Numbered from the stretch's first letter, positions 17,842 through 26,597 are shown. The stretch is DNA of 64,000 bases from Agaribacillus sp965228415 (GCA_965228415.1 OZ245814.1:7316001-7380000), one strand, 5' to 3'. The notes: generated by a model from the letters alone, not told the origin. Made by a program: numbers and translations.

Positions 17842-19632
17842 ATGAACCTAAGGTCTATTGATATCATCATTATCCTGGTCTACCTTGTCCTGACCATTTC
17901 TATTGGATTTTATCTTTCAAAAAGAGCTTCCAAAGACATTGAGTCCTATTTTTTGGGAGGGAAGAAAATCCCCTGGTGGATTTTAGGAATATCCAATGCC
18001 TCCGGTATGTTCGATATTACCGGTACCATGTGGCTGGTTTCAATGTGTTTTGTTTATGGGCTGAAAAGTGCCTGGTTACCCTGGATATGGCCCACATTTA
18101 ACCAGATATTTTTAATGATTTATCTGTCCGTTTGGTTACGCCGGTCAGGCGTTATGACGGGCGCAGAATGGTTACAGACCCGCTTTGGCCACGGAAAAGG
18201 AGCAAAGTTATCCCATTTGATTGTTGTGATCTTTGCTATAGTCAGTGCCATAGGATTCATTTCTTATGCGTTTAAAGGCATTGGCAAATTTGCTGAGACT
18301 TTTTTACCATGGGATCTGACGCCAGATACATACGCCTTTATAATTCTGGGCGTGACCACGTTGTATGTCATAAAAGGGGGCATGTACAGCGTTGTGTTCA
18401 CGGAGCTGCTGCAATTTGTTATCATGACCATTGCTTCCATCGCAGTGGGCGTTATCGCCATGTATTACGTCAGCCCGGAGACCCTGCAGGCTGCTGTTCC
18501 ACAGGGTTGGGACAATTTGTTTTTTGGCTGGGAGCTGGATTTGGATTGGACTGGTGTTATTGATACGGTCAATGATAAAATCTCACAGGATGGATTTACC
18601 CTGTTTGGTTTTTTCTTTATGATGATGCTGTTCAAGGGGATACTTTCCAGCATGGCCGGCCCGGTGCCGAATTATGATATGCAGCGGATACTTTCGACAA
18701 GGAGCCCCAAGGAGGCGGCCAAGATGAGCGGCATTGTATCGCTGGTTATGTTTTTTCCACGTTATATGATGGTTACGGGTTTAGCAGTGCTGGCACTGGT
18801 ATACCTCGGACCTGAAATCCAGCAGTCCGGAGAAATCTTTGATTTTGAGCAAATTTTGCCTTATTCCATCAATAACTTTGTGCCGGTAGGCCTTGTAGGC
18901 TTATTGTTGGCCGGATTGTTGGCGGCCTTTATGTCGACCTTTGCCGCCACGGTCAATGCGGCCCCTGTTTACTTTGTAAATGATGTATACAAAAAATACA
19001 TAAACCCGGACGGAGCTCCGAAGACTTATGTTTATTTAAGCTACCTGGTATCATTTCTGGTGGTAATCTTAGGCATAGGCTTTGGTTTTGTGATAGAATC
19101 AATTAATGAAATTATGCAGTGGATCTTTGGGGCTTTATTTGGTGGTTATGCGGCGGCCAATATATTGAAGTGGCACTGGTGGCGATTTAACGGCTACGGC
19201 TTTTTTTGGGGCATGATGGCCGGGTTGATCTCATCCCTGCTAATGCCGGTGGTTATGCCCGATCTGCAACCATTATACAGTTTCCCGTTTATTCTTGCTT
19301 TCTCCCTCATAGGTTCCGTAGCCGGCACCCTGCTAACACCGCAGGATGATGAAGCTACCCTGATCAATTTTTATAAGACCGTCAGACCCTGGGGGTGGTG
19401 GGGACCGATAAAACAGAAAGTTTTGGAGGCCCATCCTGATTTTGCCTCCAACAAGGCCTTTAAGAGAGACATGTTCAATGTTTTTATTGGAACAATCTGG
19501 CAATTGACATTGGTAGTTGTTCCCATTTATCTGGTTATCAAGGCTTACGAGCCAATGACAATTGGTATCCTGATATTTTTTGTAACGTCTTTTATTCTTA
19601 AAAAGAACTGGCTTGAAAAATTGGAAAATTAA
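17842..19632 (+). CDS. Sodium:solute symporter (SSS family), probable sugar/disaccharide importer
   Basis: A 596-residue inner-membrane protein with about 13-14 helices starting directly at the N-terminus (IDIIIILVYLVLTISIGFYLSKRA). The SSS fold is shown by SYFLGGKKIPWWILGISNASGMFDITGTMW at helix 1-2 and MAGPVPNYDMQRILSTRSPKEAAKMSG, a typical mid-protein SSS segment. The family couples Na+ to uptake of sugars, myo-inositol, amino acids or sialic acid. Its place between the cytoplasmic beta-mannosidase and a GH92 gene suggests mannose or a mannose disaccharide as substrate (inference). It fills the transport role that SusC/SusD pairs cannot, because none is in the cluster. Confidence 0.9.
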   Translation: MNLRSIDIIIILVYLVLTISIGFYLSKRASKDIESYFLGGKKIPWWILGISNASGMFDITGTMWLVSMCFVYGLKSAWLPWIWPTFNQIFLMIYLSVWLRRSGVMTGAEWLQTRFGHGKGAKLSHLIVVIFAIVSAIGFISYAFKGIGKFAETFLPWDLTPDTYAFIILGVTTLYVIKGGMYSVVFTELLQFVIMTIASIAVGVIAMYYVSPETLQAAVPQGWDNLFFGWELDLDWTGVIDTVNDKISQDGFTLFGFFFMMMLFKGILSSMAGPVPNYDMQRILSTRSPKEAAKMSGIVSLVMFFPRYMMVTGLAVLALVYLGPEIQQSGEIFDFEQILPYSINNFVPVGLVGLLLAGLLAAFMSTFAATVNAAPVYFVNDVYKKYINPDGAPKTYVYLSYLVSFLVVILGIGFGFVIESINEIMQWIFGALFGGYAAANILKWHWWRFNGYGFFWGMMAGLISSLLMPVVMPDLQPLYSFPFILAFSLIGSVAGTLLTPQDDEATLINFYKTVRPWGWWGPIKQKVLEAHPDFASNKAFKRDMFNVFIGTIWQLTLVVVPIYLVIKAYEPMTIGILIFFVTSFILKKNWLEKLEN

Positions 19633-19668
19633 TACTAATTATAAACACTAATCAGTTATTTGGGTTTT

Positions 19669-22005
19669 ATGAAAAATATGAAATTGGTTCATGGGCTATT
19701 ACTTGTCATCGGCTGTGCTAACCTTGGATGCCACAACCAAAAAGACGAGGTTATGCAGCGGAAGTCCGATGCCATGGCACCGGCAGGCAAACTTACCGAT
19801 TTGGTGAATCCGCTGATGGGAACCGATTCGGAGTTTAAACTGTCAAATGGGAATACCTACCCGGCCATTGCCTTGCCATGGGGCATGAATTTCTGGACTC
19901 CCCAAACCGCTAAAATGGGAGATGGATGGGCGTACAAATACGATGATTACACGATCAGGGGCATTAAGCAAACACATCAACCCAGTCCGTGGATTAATGA
20001 CTACGCTGCTTTTTCATTAATGCCCGTTACCGGCCGGCTTAAATACCGGGAAGACGAAAGGCAATCCTGGTTTTCGCACCGCACGGAAATAGTGAATCCT
20101 CATTACTATAAGGTGTACCTGGCAGATTATCACGTGGAGGCGGAAGTCACCCCCACTGAAAGAGCCGCCCAATTCCGGTTTACTTTTCCTGAAAGTGATT
20201 CGGCTTATATTTTGTTAGACGCCTTCTTTAAGGGTTCAAGTGTTCAGATTCTTCCTGAAGAAAGAAAAATCATCGGTTATTGTCGTAACAACAGCGGTGG
20301 GGTGCCCGACAATTTTCATAATTATTTTGTGGCGGAATTTGACAAGCCATTTACGGTGCATCATACCTGGACTGATGATTGGAAATTATTAAAAAATACG
20401 ACTGAAAGTACCGGTAACCATGTGGGTGCCATTGTTGGTTTTAAAACTAACGCTGGCGAGAAAATACACGTGAAGGTAGCTTCCTCCTTTATCAGCCATG
20501 AGCAGGCGGCATTAAACCTTCAAAGTGAAATAGGGGAGGATACTTTCGATGAGACCATGGCCAAAGGGTTACAGGCGTGGGAAAACGAATTGAATCGGAT
20601 AAAAGTGGAGGCCGCAGACATCGATCATATTAAAACCTTTTATTCCTGCCTTTACCGGTTGTTGCTATTTCCACGTAAATTTTACGAGATTGACAAAACC
20701 GGTCAAATAATGCATTATAGCCCTTACAATGGCGAGGTATTGCCGGGATATATGTTTACTGACAATGGCTTCTGGGACACATTTCGTGCGGTTTTCCCTT
20801 TCTTTACCCTCATGTACCCCGAATTAAACGGGCAAATCATGCAAGGTTTGGTCAACACGTACAAGGAGTCTGGCTGGTTGCCCGAGTGGGCCAGTCCCGG
20901 CCATAGGAACTCTATGATCGGTTCTAATTCCGCCTCTTTGATTGCGGACGCTTACCTGAAAGGTATCAAAGACTTTGATGTGGAAACTTTGTTTGCTGCT
21001 ATGCTAAAAAATGCCAGTGTGAGTGAAGGAAGGCCAACAAATTCCGTAGGAAGAGCTGGTATTGATTATTATAATTCGTTGGGCTATGTTCCTTATGACG
21101 TAGGAATTAATGAAAATGCAGCCCGTACGCTGGAATATGCTTATGCGGATTTTACCATATCGCAGTTGGCCGGGGCGCTTGGCAAGGAGGAGGAAGAGCA
21201 ACTCTTTTTAAAGAAATCAAAAAACTACGAGCATTTATTTGACCCCTCCACTAAATTGATGCGGGGCAAAATGAAAAACGGGGAATTCCAGTCGCCCTTT
21301 AATCCCTTTAAATGGGGAGATGCCTTTACAGAAGGTAACAGCTGGCATTATTCGTGGTCTGTCTTCCATGACATACAGGGCTTAATGAACCTGATGGGCG
21401 GAAAAAAAGACTTTAACGCCATGTTGGACTCGGTTTTTAACCTGCCACCTATTTTTGATGAGTCATATTACGGCATTGTCATTCATGAAATCAGGGAAAT
21501 GCAAATTGTTAATATGGGACAATACGCACATGGTAATCAGCCGATCCAACACATGATCTACTTATATAATTACGGTAATCAACCATGGAAATCGCAGCAA
21601 AGAGCAAGGGAAGTTATGCAGAAGCTGTATAGTCCTGCACCAGATGGTTACTGCGGCGATGAGGACAACGGGCAAACCTCTGCATGGTACGTGTTTAGTG
21701 CACTTGGTTTTTACCCGGTTTGTCCGGGCACCGACCAGTATGTTTTTGGAAGCCCTCTTTTTAATAAGGCCACGCTTACCCTGGAAAGCGGCAAGGAGTT
21801 TGTCATTGAAGCCCAGGGAAATAATAACGAGAATTATTATATCCAGTCCGCTGAATTAAATGGTGAAAGTTATAATTATACCTGGATAGACCACGAAACT
21901 ATTCAAAACGGAGGATCATTAAAATTTAAAATGGGCGGGACCCCCAATAAGGATTGGGCAACGTCACCGGATGCGGTTCCCTATTCACTGACTGAGGCAG
22001 AATAG
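19669..22005 (+). CDS. GH92 family glycosidase, lipoprotein, divergent active-site motifs (copy 3)
   Basis: About 778 residues from ATG 19669 (a TTG at 19660 is less likely); lipoprotein signal ends CANLGC. Landmarks: LVNPLMGTDSEFKLSNGNTYPAIALPWGMNFW, IKQTHQPSPWINDYAAF, FWDTFRAVFPFFTLMYPE, FTEGNSWHYSWSVFHDI, HGNQPIQHMIYLYNY and GDEDNGQTSAWYVFSALGFYP. Relative to copies 1 and 2, the conserved NEP is NQP and GNDD is GDED. These are positions near the active centre in GH92 (family knowledge), so a different linkage or substrate is likely. The whole length is intact. Copy 3 is followed by cutC 42 bp on. Confidence 0.92.
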   Translation: MKNMKLVHGLLLVIGCANLGCHNQKDEVMQRKSDAMAPAGKLTDLVNPLMGTDSEFKLSNGNTYPAIALPWGMNFWTPQTAKMGDGWAYKYDDYTIRGIKQTHQPSPWINDYAAFSLMPVTGRLKYREDERQSWFSHRTEIVNPHYYKVYLADYHVEAEVTPTERAAQFRFTFPESDSAYILLDAFFKGSSVQILPEERKIIGYCRNNSGGVPDNFHNYFVAEFDKPFTVHHTWTDDWKLLKNTTESTGNHVGAIVGFKTNAGEKIHVKVASSFISHEQAALNLQSEIGEDTFDETMAKGLQAWENELNRIKVEAADIDHIKTFYSCLYRLLLFPRKFYEIDKTGQIMHYSPYNGEVLPGYMFTDNGFWDTFRAVFPFFTLMYPELNGQIMQGLVNTYKESGWLPEWASPGHRNSMIGSNSASLIADAYLKGIKDFDVETLFAAMLKNASVSEGRPTNSVGRAGIDYYNSLGYVPYDVGINENAARTLEYAYADFTISQLAGALGKEEEEQLFLKKSKNYEHLFDPSTKLMRGKMKNGEFQSPFNPFKWGDAFTEGNSWHYSWSVFHDIQGLMNLMGGKKDFNAMLDSVFNLPPIFDESYYGIVIHEIREMQIVNMGQYAHGNQPIQHMIYLYNYGNQPWKSQQRAREVMQKLYSPAPDGYCGDEDNGQTSAWYVFSALGFYPVCPGTDQYVFGSPLFNKATLTLESGKEFVIEAQGNNNENYYIQSAELNGESYNYTWIDHETIQNGGSLKFKMGGTPNKDWATSPDAVPYSLTEAE

Positions 22006-22047
22006 GGTGACAGAATATATGGGAGGTTAACAACATTATCGTTAATA

Positions 22048-22686
22048 ATGAAGACATTGGATTACAGTGAAATTGTCAGAGAGGCCTGTGTTGAAAACAT
22101 TGATCAGGCATTGCAGGCCCAGCAGTTGGGCGCGGATAGAATAGAGCTTTGTGACCGGCTTGACCTCGATGGGCTCACCCCGCCGGATGAAACCATAGCA
22201 GAGGCTGTAAGATTATTAGGCATACCGGTAAAAGTAATGATAAGGCCAAGAAAAGGAGATTTTAACTATAGCGCCGACGAAATAGCGGTTATGCTTGATA
22301 GCATCGACTACTGTAAGCGCCAAAACGTAAGTGGCGTAGTATTTGGAGTGGTGAACGATGGCGGCGATCTGGATATCGAATCTATCAAATTGCTGGCAGA
22401 CAGGGCTGCTCCTTTGGAGGTTACGATTCACAAAGCGATCGATCAGGTCAATGATCCGGTTGAGGCGGTAAGTAAATTAAAGTCTTTGCCTAACATTAAT
22501 GCCGTTCTGACCTCCGGTAAGGCACCAACGGCCTATGAAGGCAAGGCGGTCCTCCGGGAAATGATACAGATGGCGGGCAATAGTCTGAATATCATTGTGG
22601 CGGGAAAAGTGAAGGCAGATAATATTGAAGTACTTCATACGGAAATTAATGCCCGTGAATATCATGGGAGGAAGATCGTAGGATAA
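22048..22686 (+). CDS. cutC: CutC-family protein
   Basis: A 212-residue TIM-barrel protein of the CutC family, somewhat shorter than the usual 240-250. The family start is REACVENIDQALQAQQLGADRIELCDRLDLDGLTP; further landmarks are VKVMIRPRKGDFNYS, GVVFGVVNDGGDLD and VTIHKAIDQVNDP, with the closing ILTSGK-type motif (AVLTSGKAPTAYEG). CutC was first linked to copper tolerance, but its biochemical function is not settled, and in Bacteroidota it often sits with glycosidases. Its place in the mannoside operon, rather than beside copper genes, favours a role in sugar metabolism. Confidence 0.9.
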   Translation: MKTLDYSEIVREACVENIDQALQAQQLGADRIELCDRLDLDGLTPPDETIAEAVRLLGIPVKVMIRPRKGDFNYSADEIAVMLDSIDYCKRQNVSGVVFGVVNDGGDLDIESIKLLADRAAPLEVTIHKAIDQVNDPVEAVSKLKSLPNINAVLTSGKAPTAYEGKAVLREMIQMAGNSLNIIVAGKVKADNIEVLHTEINAREYHGRKIVG

Positions 22687-22786
22687 TAAAAACCTTCGGA
22701 TAATTTTAACGGGAGCGGGATCCGCGGCTTTTATAACAAATTCTCTTCCCTGGTTTTATAATTTTAAATAGGTTGATTAAGCTGAT

Positions 22787-24226
22787 ATGCTAAAGCGTTT
22801 TTTTATATGGGTGTTTTTGGCACTTTTCTTTATTATCCCCGATAGTTTTGCGCAAGGCAAAGAGGCTGCCAATGAATGGTTGTTGTTTTTTGGCCATTTT
22901 CATCCGTTGGTATTGCACTTGCCCATCGGCTTTCTGGCGCTGGCATTTTTATTTGAGTTTTTACCACACTTTAAAAGGTTTGAACACTTAAGTGTTGCCA
23001 CCGAGTTTACCTTGTTACTGGGGATGTTAAGTGCGGTGGTCGCAGCGGCATTTGGGTATTTTTTATCGCTGGACGGTGGCTATGGCGGAGATCTGCTGAG
23101 CTTTCATCAATGGTTCGGTATTTCCATGGCTGTATTTTCAGTGATCCTGTATGGGTTAAAAAGAAAAAAGATAGCCCCTAAAGTATTCAAAGTACTCATG
23201 GTATTTTTGATGTTACTGATGACAGCTACCGGACATTACGGTGGTATGTTAACGCACGGTGAAGATTACCTGACGGATAGCTTACCTGCTTCCGTAAAAA
23301 AAATATTGGGTATCCCGGTAGAAGCTGAAAATGAGGTATTGGCCATCAAAAATATTGATGAAGCAGTGGTTTTCAGGGATTTGATCATGCCGATATTCGA
23401 TAAAAAATGTGTGAAATGCCATAACGCCAATAAAATGAAAGGCGAATTAAATCTCGAAAACCAGGAGACCATACTGCTGGGAGGTGAAAACGGTGATATT
23501 TTGGTACCCGGAAATGCCGATGAGAGCGAGCTCATTCGATTGATTCGCCTGCCGATTTCAGATGAACATCACATGCCTCCGGAGGGCAAAGTCCAGCTTA
23601 CCGGCGACGAAATGGCTTTACTCGAGTGGTGGGTGATGCAAGGCGCCGATTTTGAAAACCACGTAGCGCAATATGAGAAGGATGAAAATATTCACGATAT
23701 CCTGTCAAGTATTGAGGCCAATGCCAATAAAGTTGTCAATCCTGTGATGGTCATGGATATCGATGAAGCAGACGCCTCAGAAATTCAGAAAATACGGGAT
23801 AAGGGCATTTACATCTCCAGAATTTCCGAAGACACCCCCTTTTTGCAGGCTCGGGTGGATAATGTTGACGGTAATTTAAAGCAATTATTGGGTGCTGTTA
23901 AGCAGCAATTGCTGTGGTTAAATTTGTCGAGAAGTAACTGTCAAAATGAGGCCCTGGAAGGCCTCGAAGAGTTTTCAAACCTGACCAGGCTGCATTTGCA
24001 AAATACCAAAATTGATGATAAGGTGATGGATAAGATTTCCAGGTTGGACTATCTCGAGTATTTGAACATTTACGGAACGGAGGTCTCCAACGAAGGGATT
24101 TCGCAGCTGGGAGGATTGCAGTATCTCAAAAATATGTATTTGTGGAATACCAAAGTGACCAAAGAAGGGATTGCTGCGTTGCAAACTGAAATTCCGGAAT
24201 TGTATATTGACCATGGCCTGGATTAG
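22787..24226 (+). CDS. Membrane DUF2231 / planctomycete-type cytochrome c / leucine-rich-repeat protein
   Basis: A 479-residue fusion. Residues 1-22 look like a signal sequence; residues ~30-165 carry four membrane helices of the DUF2231 type (HFHPLVLHLPIGFLALAFLFEF and GHYGGMLTHGEDYL). Residues ~190-290 are a planctomycete-type cytochrome c: heme c site C208-V-K-C211-H212, with HHMPPEGK supplying a possible axial methionine. Residues ~330-479 hold leucine-rich repeats (LKQLLWLNLSR..., LTRLHLQNTKIDDKVM, YLEYLNIYGTEVSNEGI, YLKNMYLWNTKVTKEG). The product would be an exported electron-transfer protein with a binding platform. It is 100 bp from cutC, so its membership in the mannoside operon is uncertain. 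Confidence 0.85.
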   Translation: MLKRFFIWVFLALFFIIPDSFAQGKEAANEWLLFFGHFHPLVLHLPIGFLALAFLFEFLPHFKRFEHLSVATEFTLLLGMLSAVVAAAFGYFLSLDGGYGGDLLSFHQWFGISMAVFSVILYGLKRKKIAPKVFKVLMVFLMLLMTATGHYGGMLTHGEDYLTDSLPASVKKILGIPVEAENEVLAIKNIDEAVVFRDLIMPIFDKKCVKCHNANKMKGELNLENQETILLGGENGDILVPGNADESELIRLIRLPISDEHHMPPEGKVQLTGDEMALLEWWVMQGADFENHVAQYEKDENIHDILSSIEANANKVVNPVMVMDIDEADASEIQKIRDKGIYISRISEDTPFLQARVDNVDGNLKQLLGAVKQQLLWLNLSRSNCQNEALEGLEEFSNLTRLHLQNTKIDDKVMDKISRLDYLEYLNIYGTEVSNEGISQLGGLQYLKNMYLWNTKVTKEGIAALQTEIPELYIDHGLD

Positions 24227-24331
24227 GCCCCCTTGGCCATGAATTTAAAGCGTTACTTACCAGTCACATATGCATAAGCGGCGCTCTTACAAGGCATTTT
24301 TTGAGATCCTTTCATTATATATTACCGGAGG

Positions 24332-24733
24332 TCATGCCGGAGATAACATAATTTCATTGGTCTTTATGAGTGCCACCACCTGATCCTGCGGCTGTAACTT
24401 AAGCTGTTCCACTGCATGGCTGGTAATAACGGCATTCAGCCTATGACGGTGGAATGATAGCGATAAGTCACTCAGTAGCTTTCCTTTGTTGATGTGTTGG
24501 ATCTCACATAACATCCGGTTTTGCAGACTGATATGATCAACAGCCGGTAGTCCGATGATCACTTCCGTTTCTTTGAATAGCATATTCACCTGATGCCCGG
24601 TTTTCAGGTAATGAGAGGTTTGAGGGTTTTCTACCACGATAGACTTAAAGGTGGTATCCAGGACCTCAACCTTCACCAGAGAAAGGTCGCTTTCGGTAAT
24701 GATCTCTTTGATGATCCCAGGTAAAATATTCAT
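24332..24733 (-). CDS. Di-Mop (double TOBE) molybdate-binding protein
   Basis: A 133-residue soluble protein with two Mop/TOBE units: residues ~1-65 (LPGIIKEIITESDLSLVKVEVLDTTFKSIVV) and ~70-133 (NRMLCEIQHINKGKLLSDLSLSFHRHRLNAVITSHAVEQLKLQPQDQVVALIKTNEIML). Molbindin-type di-Mop proteins store molybdate or feed it to cofactor synthesis. The gene overlaps the modA stop by ATGA (24733-24730), so both are coupled. Downstream, where modB would be expected, the mannoside cluster starts; modB and modC are 19 kb away at 3.4-5.0 kb. Confidence 0.85.
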   Translation of the reverse strand: MNILPGIIKEIITESDLSLVKVEVLDTTFKSIVVENPQTSHYLKTGHQVNMLFKETEVIIGLPAVDHISLQNRMLCEIQHINKGKLLSDLSLSFHRHRLNAVITSHAVEQLKLQPQDQVVALIKTNEIMLSPA

Positions 24734-25497
24734 TTTAATGTATCGGTTTCATAGCCAAAAGCCTCCAAAATTGCCTGACCTTGTGACGAAAGTACGTAAT
24801 TATAAAACTTTTTGGCTTTATCGGTTTTGGAATTTTGCTTACTCAGAATAACCATGCCCTGTTGGATTGGATCGTAGCTTAACGGATCTATTTCAACCCA
24901 TTTCCCTTTACCTTTTAATGACGGAGCCAGCACCACCGACTTTGCGGTAAATCCCAGCTGTGCTGCTCCGGATAATACAAATTGATTGGTTTGGGAAATG
25001 CTTTCACCTGAAACGATCTTAGGTTTTACCAATTCATATTTCGCATAATACTTAAGTGCCGCCACCGCTGCCTTGCCATACGGCGCGGTAGCGGGATTAG
25101 CGATAGCCAGATGGGCAATTTTTTTTGAGGAAATTGAGTCCAGGTTCAGGTAAATATCCTGATCCAGGGTCCACAATACCAACTTTCCCCGTGCATAGAC
25201 CACTGGCTCCGTGAGTGTCTTGTCGTTTTTGAAAAGCTCCGCCGGATACTTCATATCCGCTGAGATAAATATATCGTACGGCGCACCTTGCAGAATTTGC
25301 GCGGTGAGCTTACCCGACGAACCCACAATTACTTCGGTTCTGATTCCGGTGCGTTGTGCAAAATCTTCTGTCAATGCCTTCATGGCGTATTGCACATTGG
25401 CGGCGGTGGCTATCTTTAAGCTGGCAGGGTAGTCCGGGCGACAACCTTGAAAGATTAATACGGACAAAAACAATAAGAACGATAAATTGATTTTCAT
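24730..25497 (-). CDS. modA: Molybdate ABC transporter substrate-binding lipoprotein ModA
   Basis: From ATG 25497 a 255-residue lipoprotein with signal MKINLSFLLFLSVLIFQGC. The frame is open to 25653, but the extra 52 residues precede a clear signal peptide and are rejected as non-coding. Landmarks of ModA: LKIATAANVQYAMKALTEDF, GSSGKLTAQILQGAPYDIFISAD, and AHLAIANPATAPYGKAAVAALKYY, with VLSGAAQLGFTAKSVV near the end. It binds molybdate in the periplasm and delivers it to ModB/C. It overlaps the mop gene by 4 bp and is divergent from the HMG-CoA lyase gene. Confidence 0.93.
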   Translation of the reverse strand: MKINLSFLLFLSVLIFQGCRPDYPASLKIATAANVQYAMKALTEDFAQRTGIRTEVIVGSSGKLTAQILQGAPYDIFISADMKYPAELFKNDKTLTEPVVYARGKLVLWTLDQDIYLNLDSISSKKIAHLAIANPATAPYGKAAVAALKYYAKYELVKPKIVSGESISQTNQFVLSGAAQLGFTAKSVVLAPSLKGKGKWVEIDPLSYDPIQQGMVILSKQNSKTDKAKKFYNYVLSSQGQAILEAFGYETDTLK

Positions 25498-25617
25498 TGA
25501 CCTAACAAGCTTTTTCCCCGCTGATAACGACCTTAATCCCATGTAATAATACCTAAATCTTCCTACAGATTGATTGATTGCGTGTAAATTGTTCGGTCTT
25601 ATTTTTAAATTTACGTT

Positions 25618-26463
25618 ATGAAGCTCATTGAATGTCCAAGGGATGCTATGCAAGGATTGCCTGTATTTATACCCACTGAGGTAAAAGCCAGGTACATAAA
25701 TCTGCTATTAAAAGTAGGCTTTGATACCATAGATTTTGGCAGTTTTGTTTCCCCAAAAGCTATTCCTCAACTGAAAGATACCGCAAATGTGTTGGAGCAA
25801 CTGGATTTGTCATCTACTGATACCAGGCTTCTGGCTATTATAGCCAACCTTCGTGGCGCCCAGGAAGCAGTACAATTTGATGAGATCAGCTATTTGGGTT
25901 ATCCACTGTCTCTGTCGGAAACATTTCAGCAGCGAAATACCAACCGATCCATTGATACTGCCCTCACAGATCTGGCCGAAATTCAAAACCTTTGCGGTGC
26001 ATATCAAAAAACCCTGGTCGCCTATTTATCCATGGGTTTTGGAAATCCCTACGGTGATCCCTACGATGCTGCCTACATTCGCGAATTTGTCCAAAAACTG
26101 GATAAAATGGGCGTAAACATCATCTCGTTGGCAGACACCATTGGTGTGTCGGATCCCAAAAATATTGATGATGTCTTTCGCAATATTATCCCGGCATTTC
26201 CTCATATAGAATTTGGCGCCCATTTGCATTCCCGGCGGGAAGACATCAATCTGAAGGTGAAAGCCGCCTGGGAAGCTGGCTGCAGGAGGTTTGACGGCGC
26301 CATCAAGGGTTTTGGCGGATGTCCGATGGCAAAAGATGAACTGGTGGGAAATATGGCAACGGAAGAAATGCTGTCCTTTTTTGAGGCGATCAACGTTGAC
26401 ACGGGCTTGTCTAAAAAAACATTTGATCAGGCCCTTCAGATGGCTCCCTCGGTATTTGGTTAA
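25618..26463 (+). CDS. Hydroxymethylglutaryl-CoA lyase
   Basis: A 281-residue TIM-barrel lyase of the HMGL family, splitting HMG-CoA to acetoacetate and acetyl-CoA at the end of leucine catabolism. Visible: KLIECPRDAMQGLPVFIP (catalytic Arg and Asp, here RD), DTIDFGSFVSPKAIPQL, VAYLSMGFGNPYGDPYD, ISLADTIGVSDP, FGAHLHSRRED (metal-binding His pair) and GAIKGFGGCPMAKDELVGNMATE, the HMG-CoA lyase signature with the catalytic cysteine. It is 120 bp from modA, divergent. Rest of the leucine pathway is not in the window. Confidence 0.93.
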   Translation: MKLIECPRDAMQGLPVFIPTEVKARYINLLLKVGFDTIDFGSFVSPKAIPQLKDTANVLEQLDLSSTDTRLLAIIANLRGAQEAVQFDEISYLGYPLSLSETFQQRNTNRSIDTALTDLAEIQNLCGAYQKTLVAYLSMGFGNPYGDPYDAAYIREFVQKLDKMGVNIISLADTIGVSDPKNIDDVFRNIIPAFPHIEFGAHLHSRREDINLKVKAAWEAGCRRFDGAIKGFGGCPMAKDELVGNMATEEMLSFFEAINVDTGLSKKTFDQALQMAPSVFG

Positions 26464-26544
26464 TGCATTCAAAATGGTTGCAGGACCGCAAAAAATGCAA
26501 AATTTTGAAAAACCATACACCCATACCAGACACCCTCTATTTGT

Positions 26545-26589
26545 GCTATTTAAATAGCCGATTTACATTTTATTTGTAGCAAATAAAAT
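26545..26589. promoter_or_regulatory. Two adjacent palindromes upstream of the TPR gene
   Basis: A perfect 14-bp palindrome GCTATTTAAATAGC (26545-26558) is followed by a 10-bp perfect inverted repeat ATTTTATTTG (26567-26576), spacer TAG, CAAATAAAAT (26580-26589). The second ends 8 bp before the ATG of the TPR gene. They could serve as terminator for the HMG-CoA lyase gene or as operator for the TPR gene; a U-tract is lacking. Confidence 0.35.
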
Positions 26590-26597
26590 TAACTACG

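Noticed and set aside
24212..24241. Inverted repeat CATGGCC/GGCCATG at the end of the cytochrome/LRR gene as insertion footprint or terminator
   Set aside because: It overlaps the stop codon, has a 16-nt loop and no U-tract; no matching copy exists near 4969-5103.
25498..25653. Upstream extension of modA
   Set aside because: The extra 52 residues precede a perfect lipoprotein signal peptide and run into the divergent promoter and HMG-CoA lyase start.
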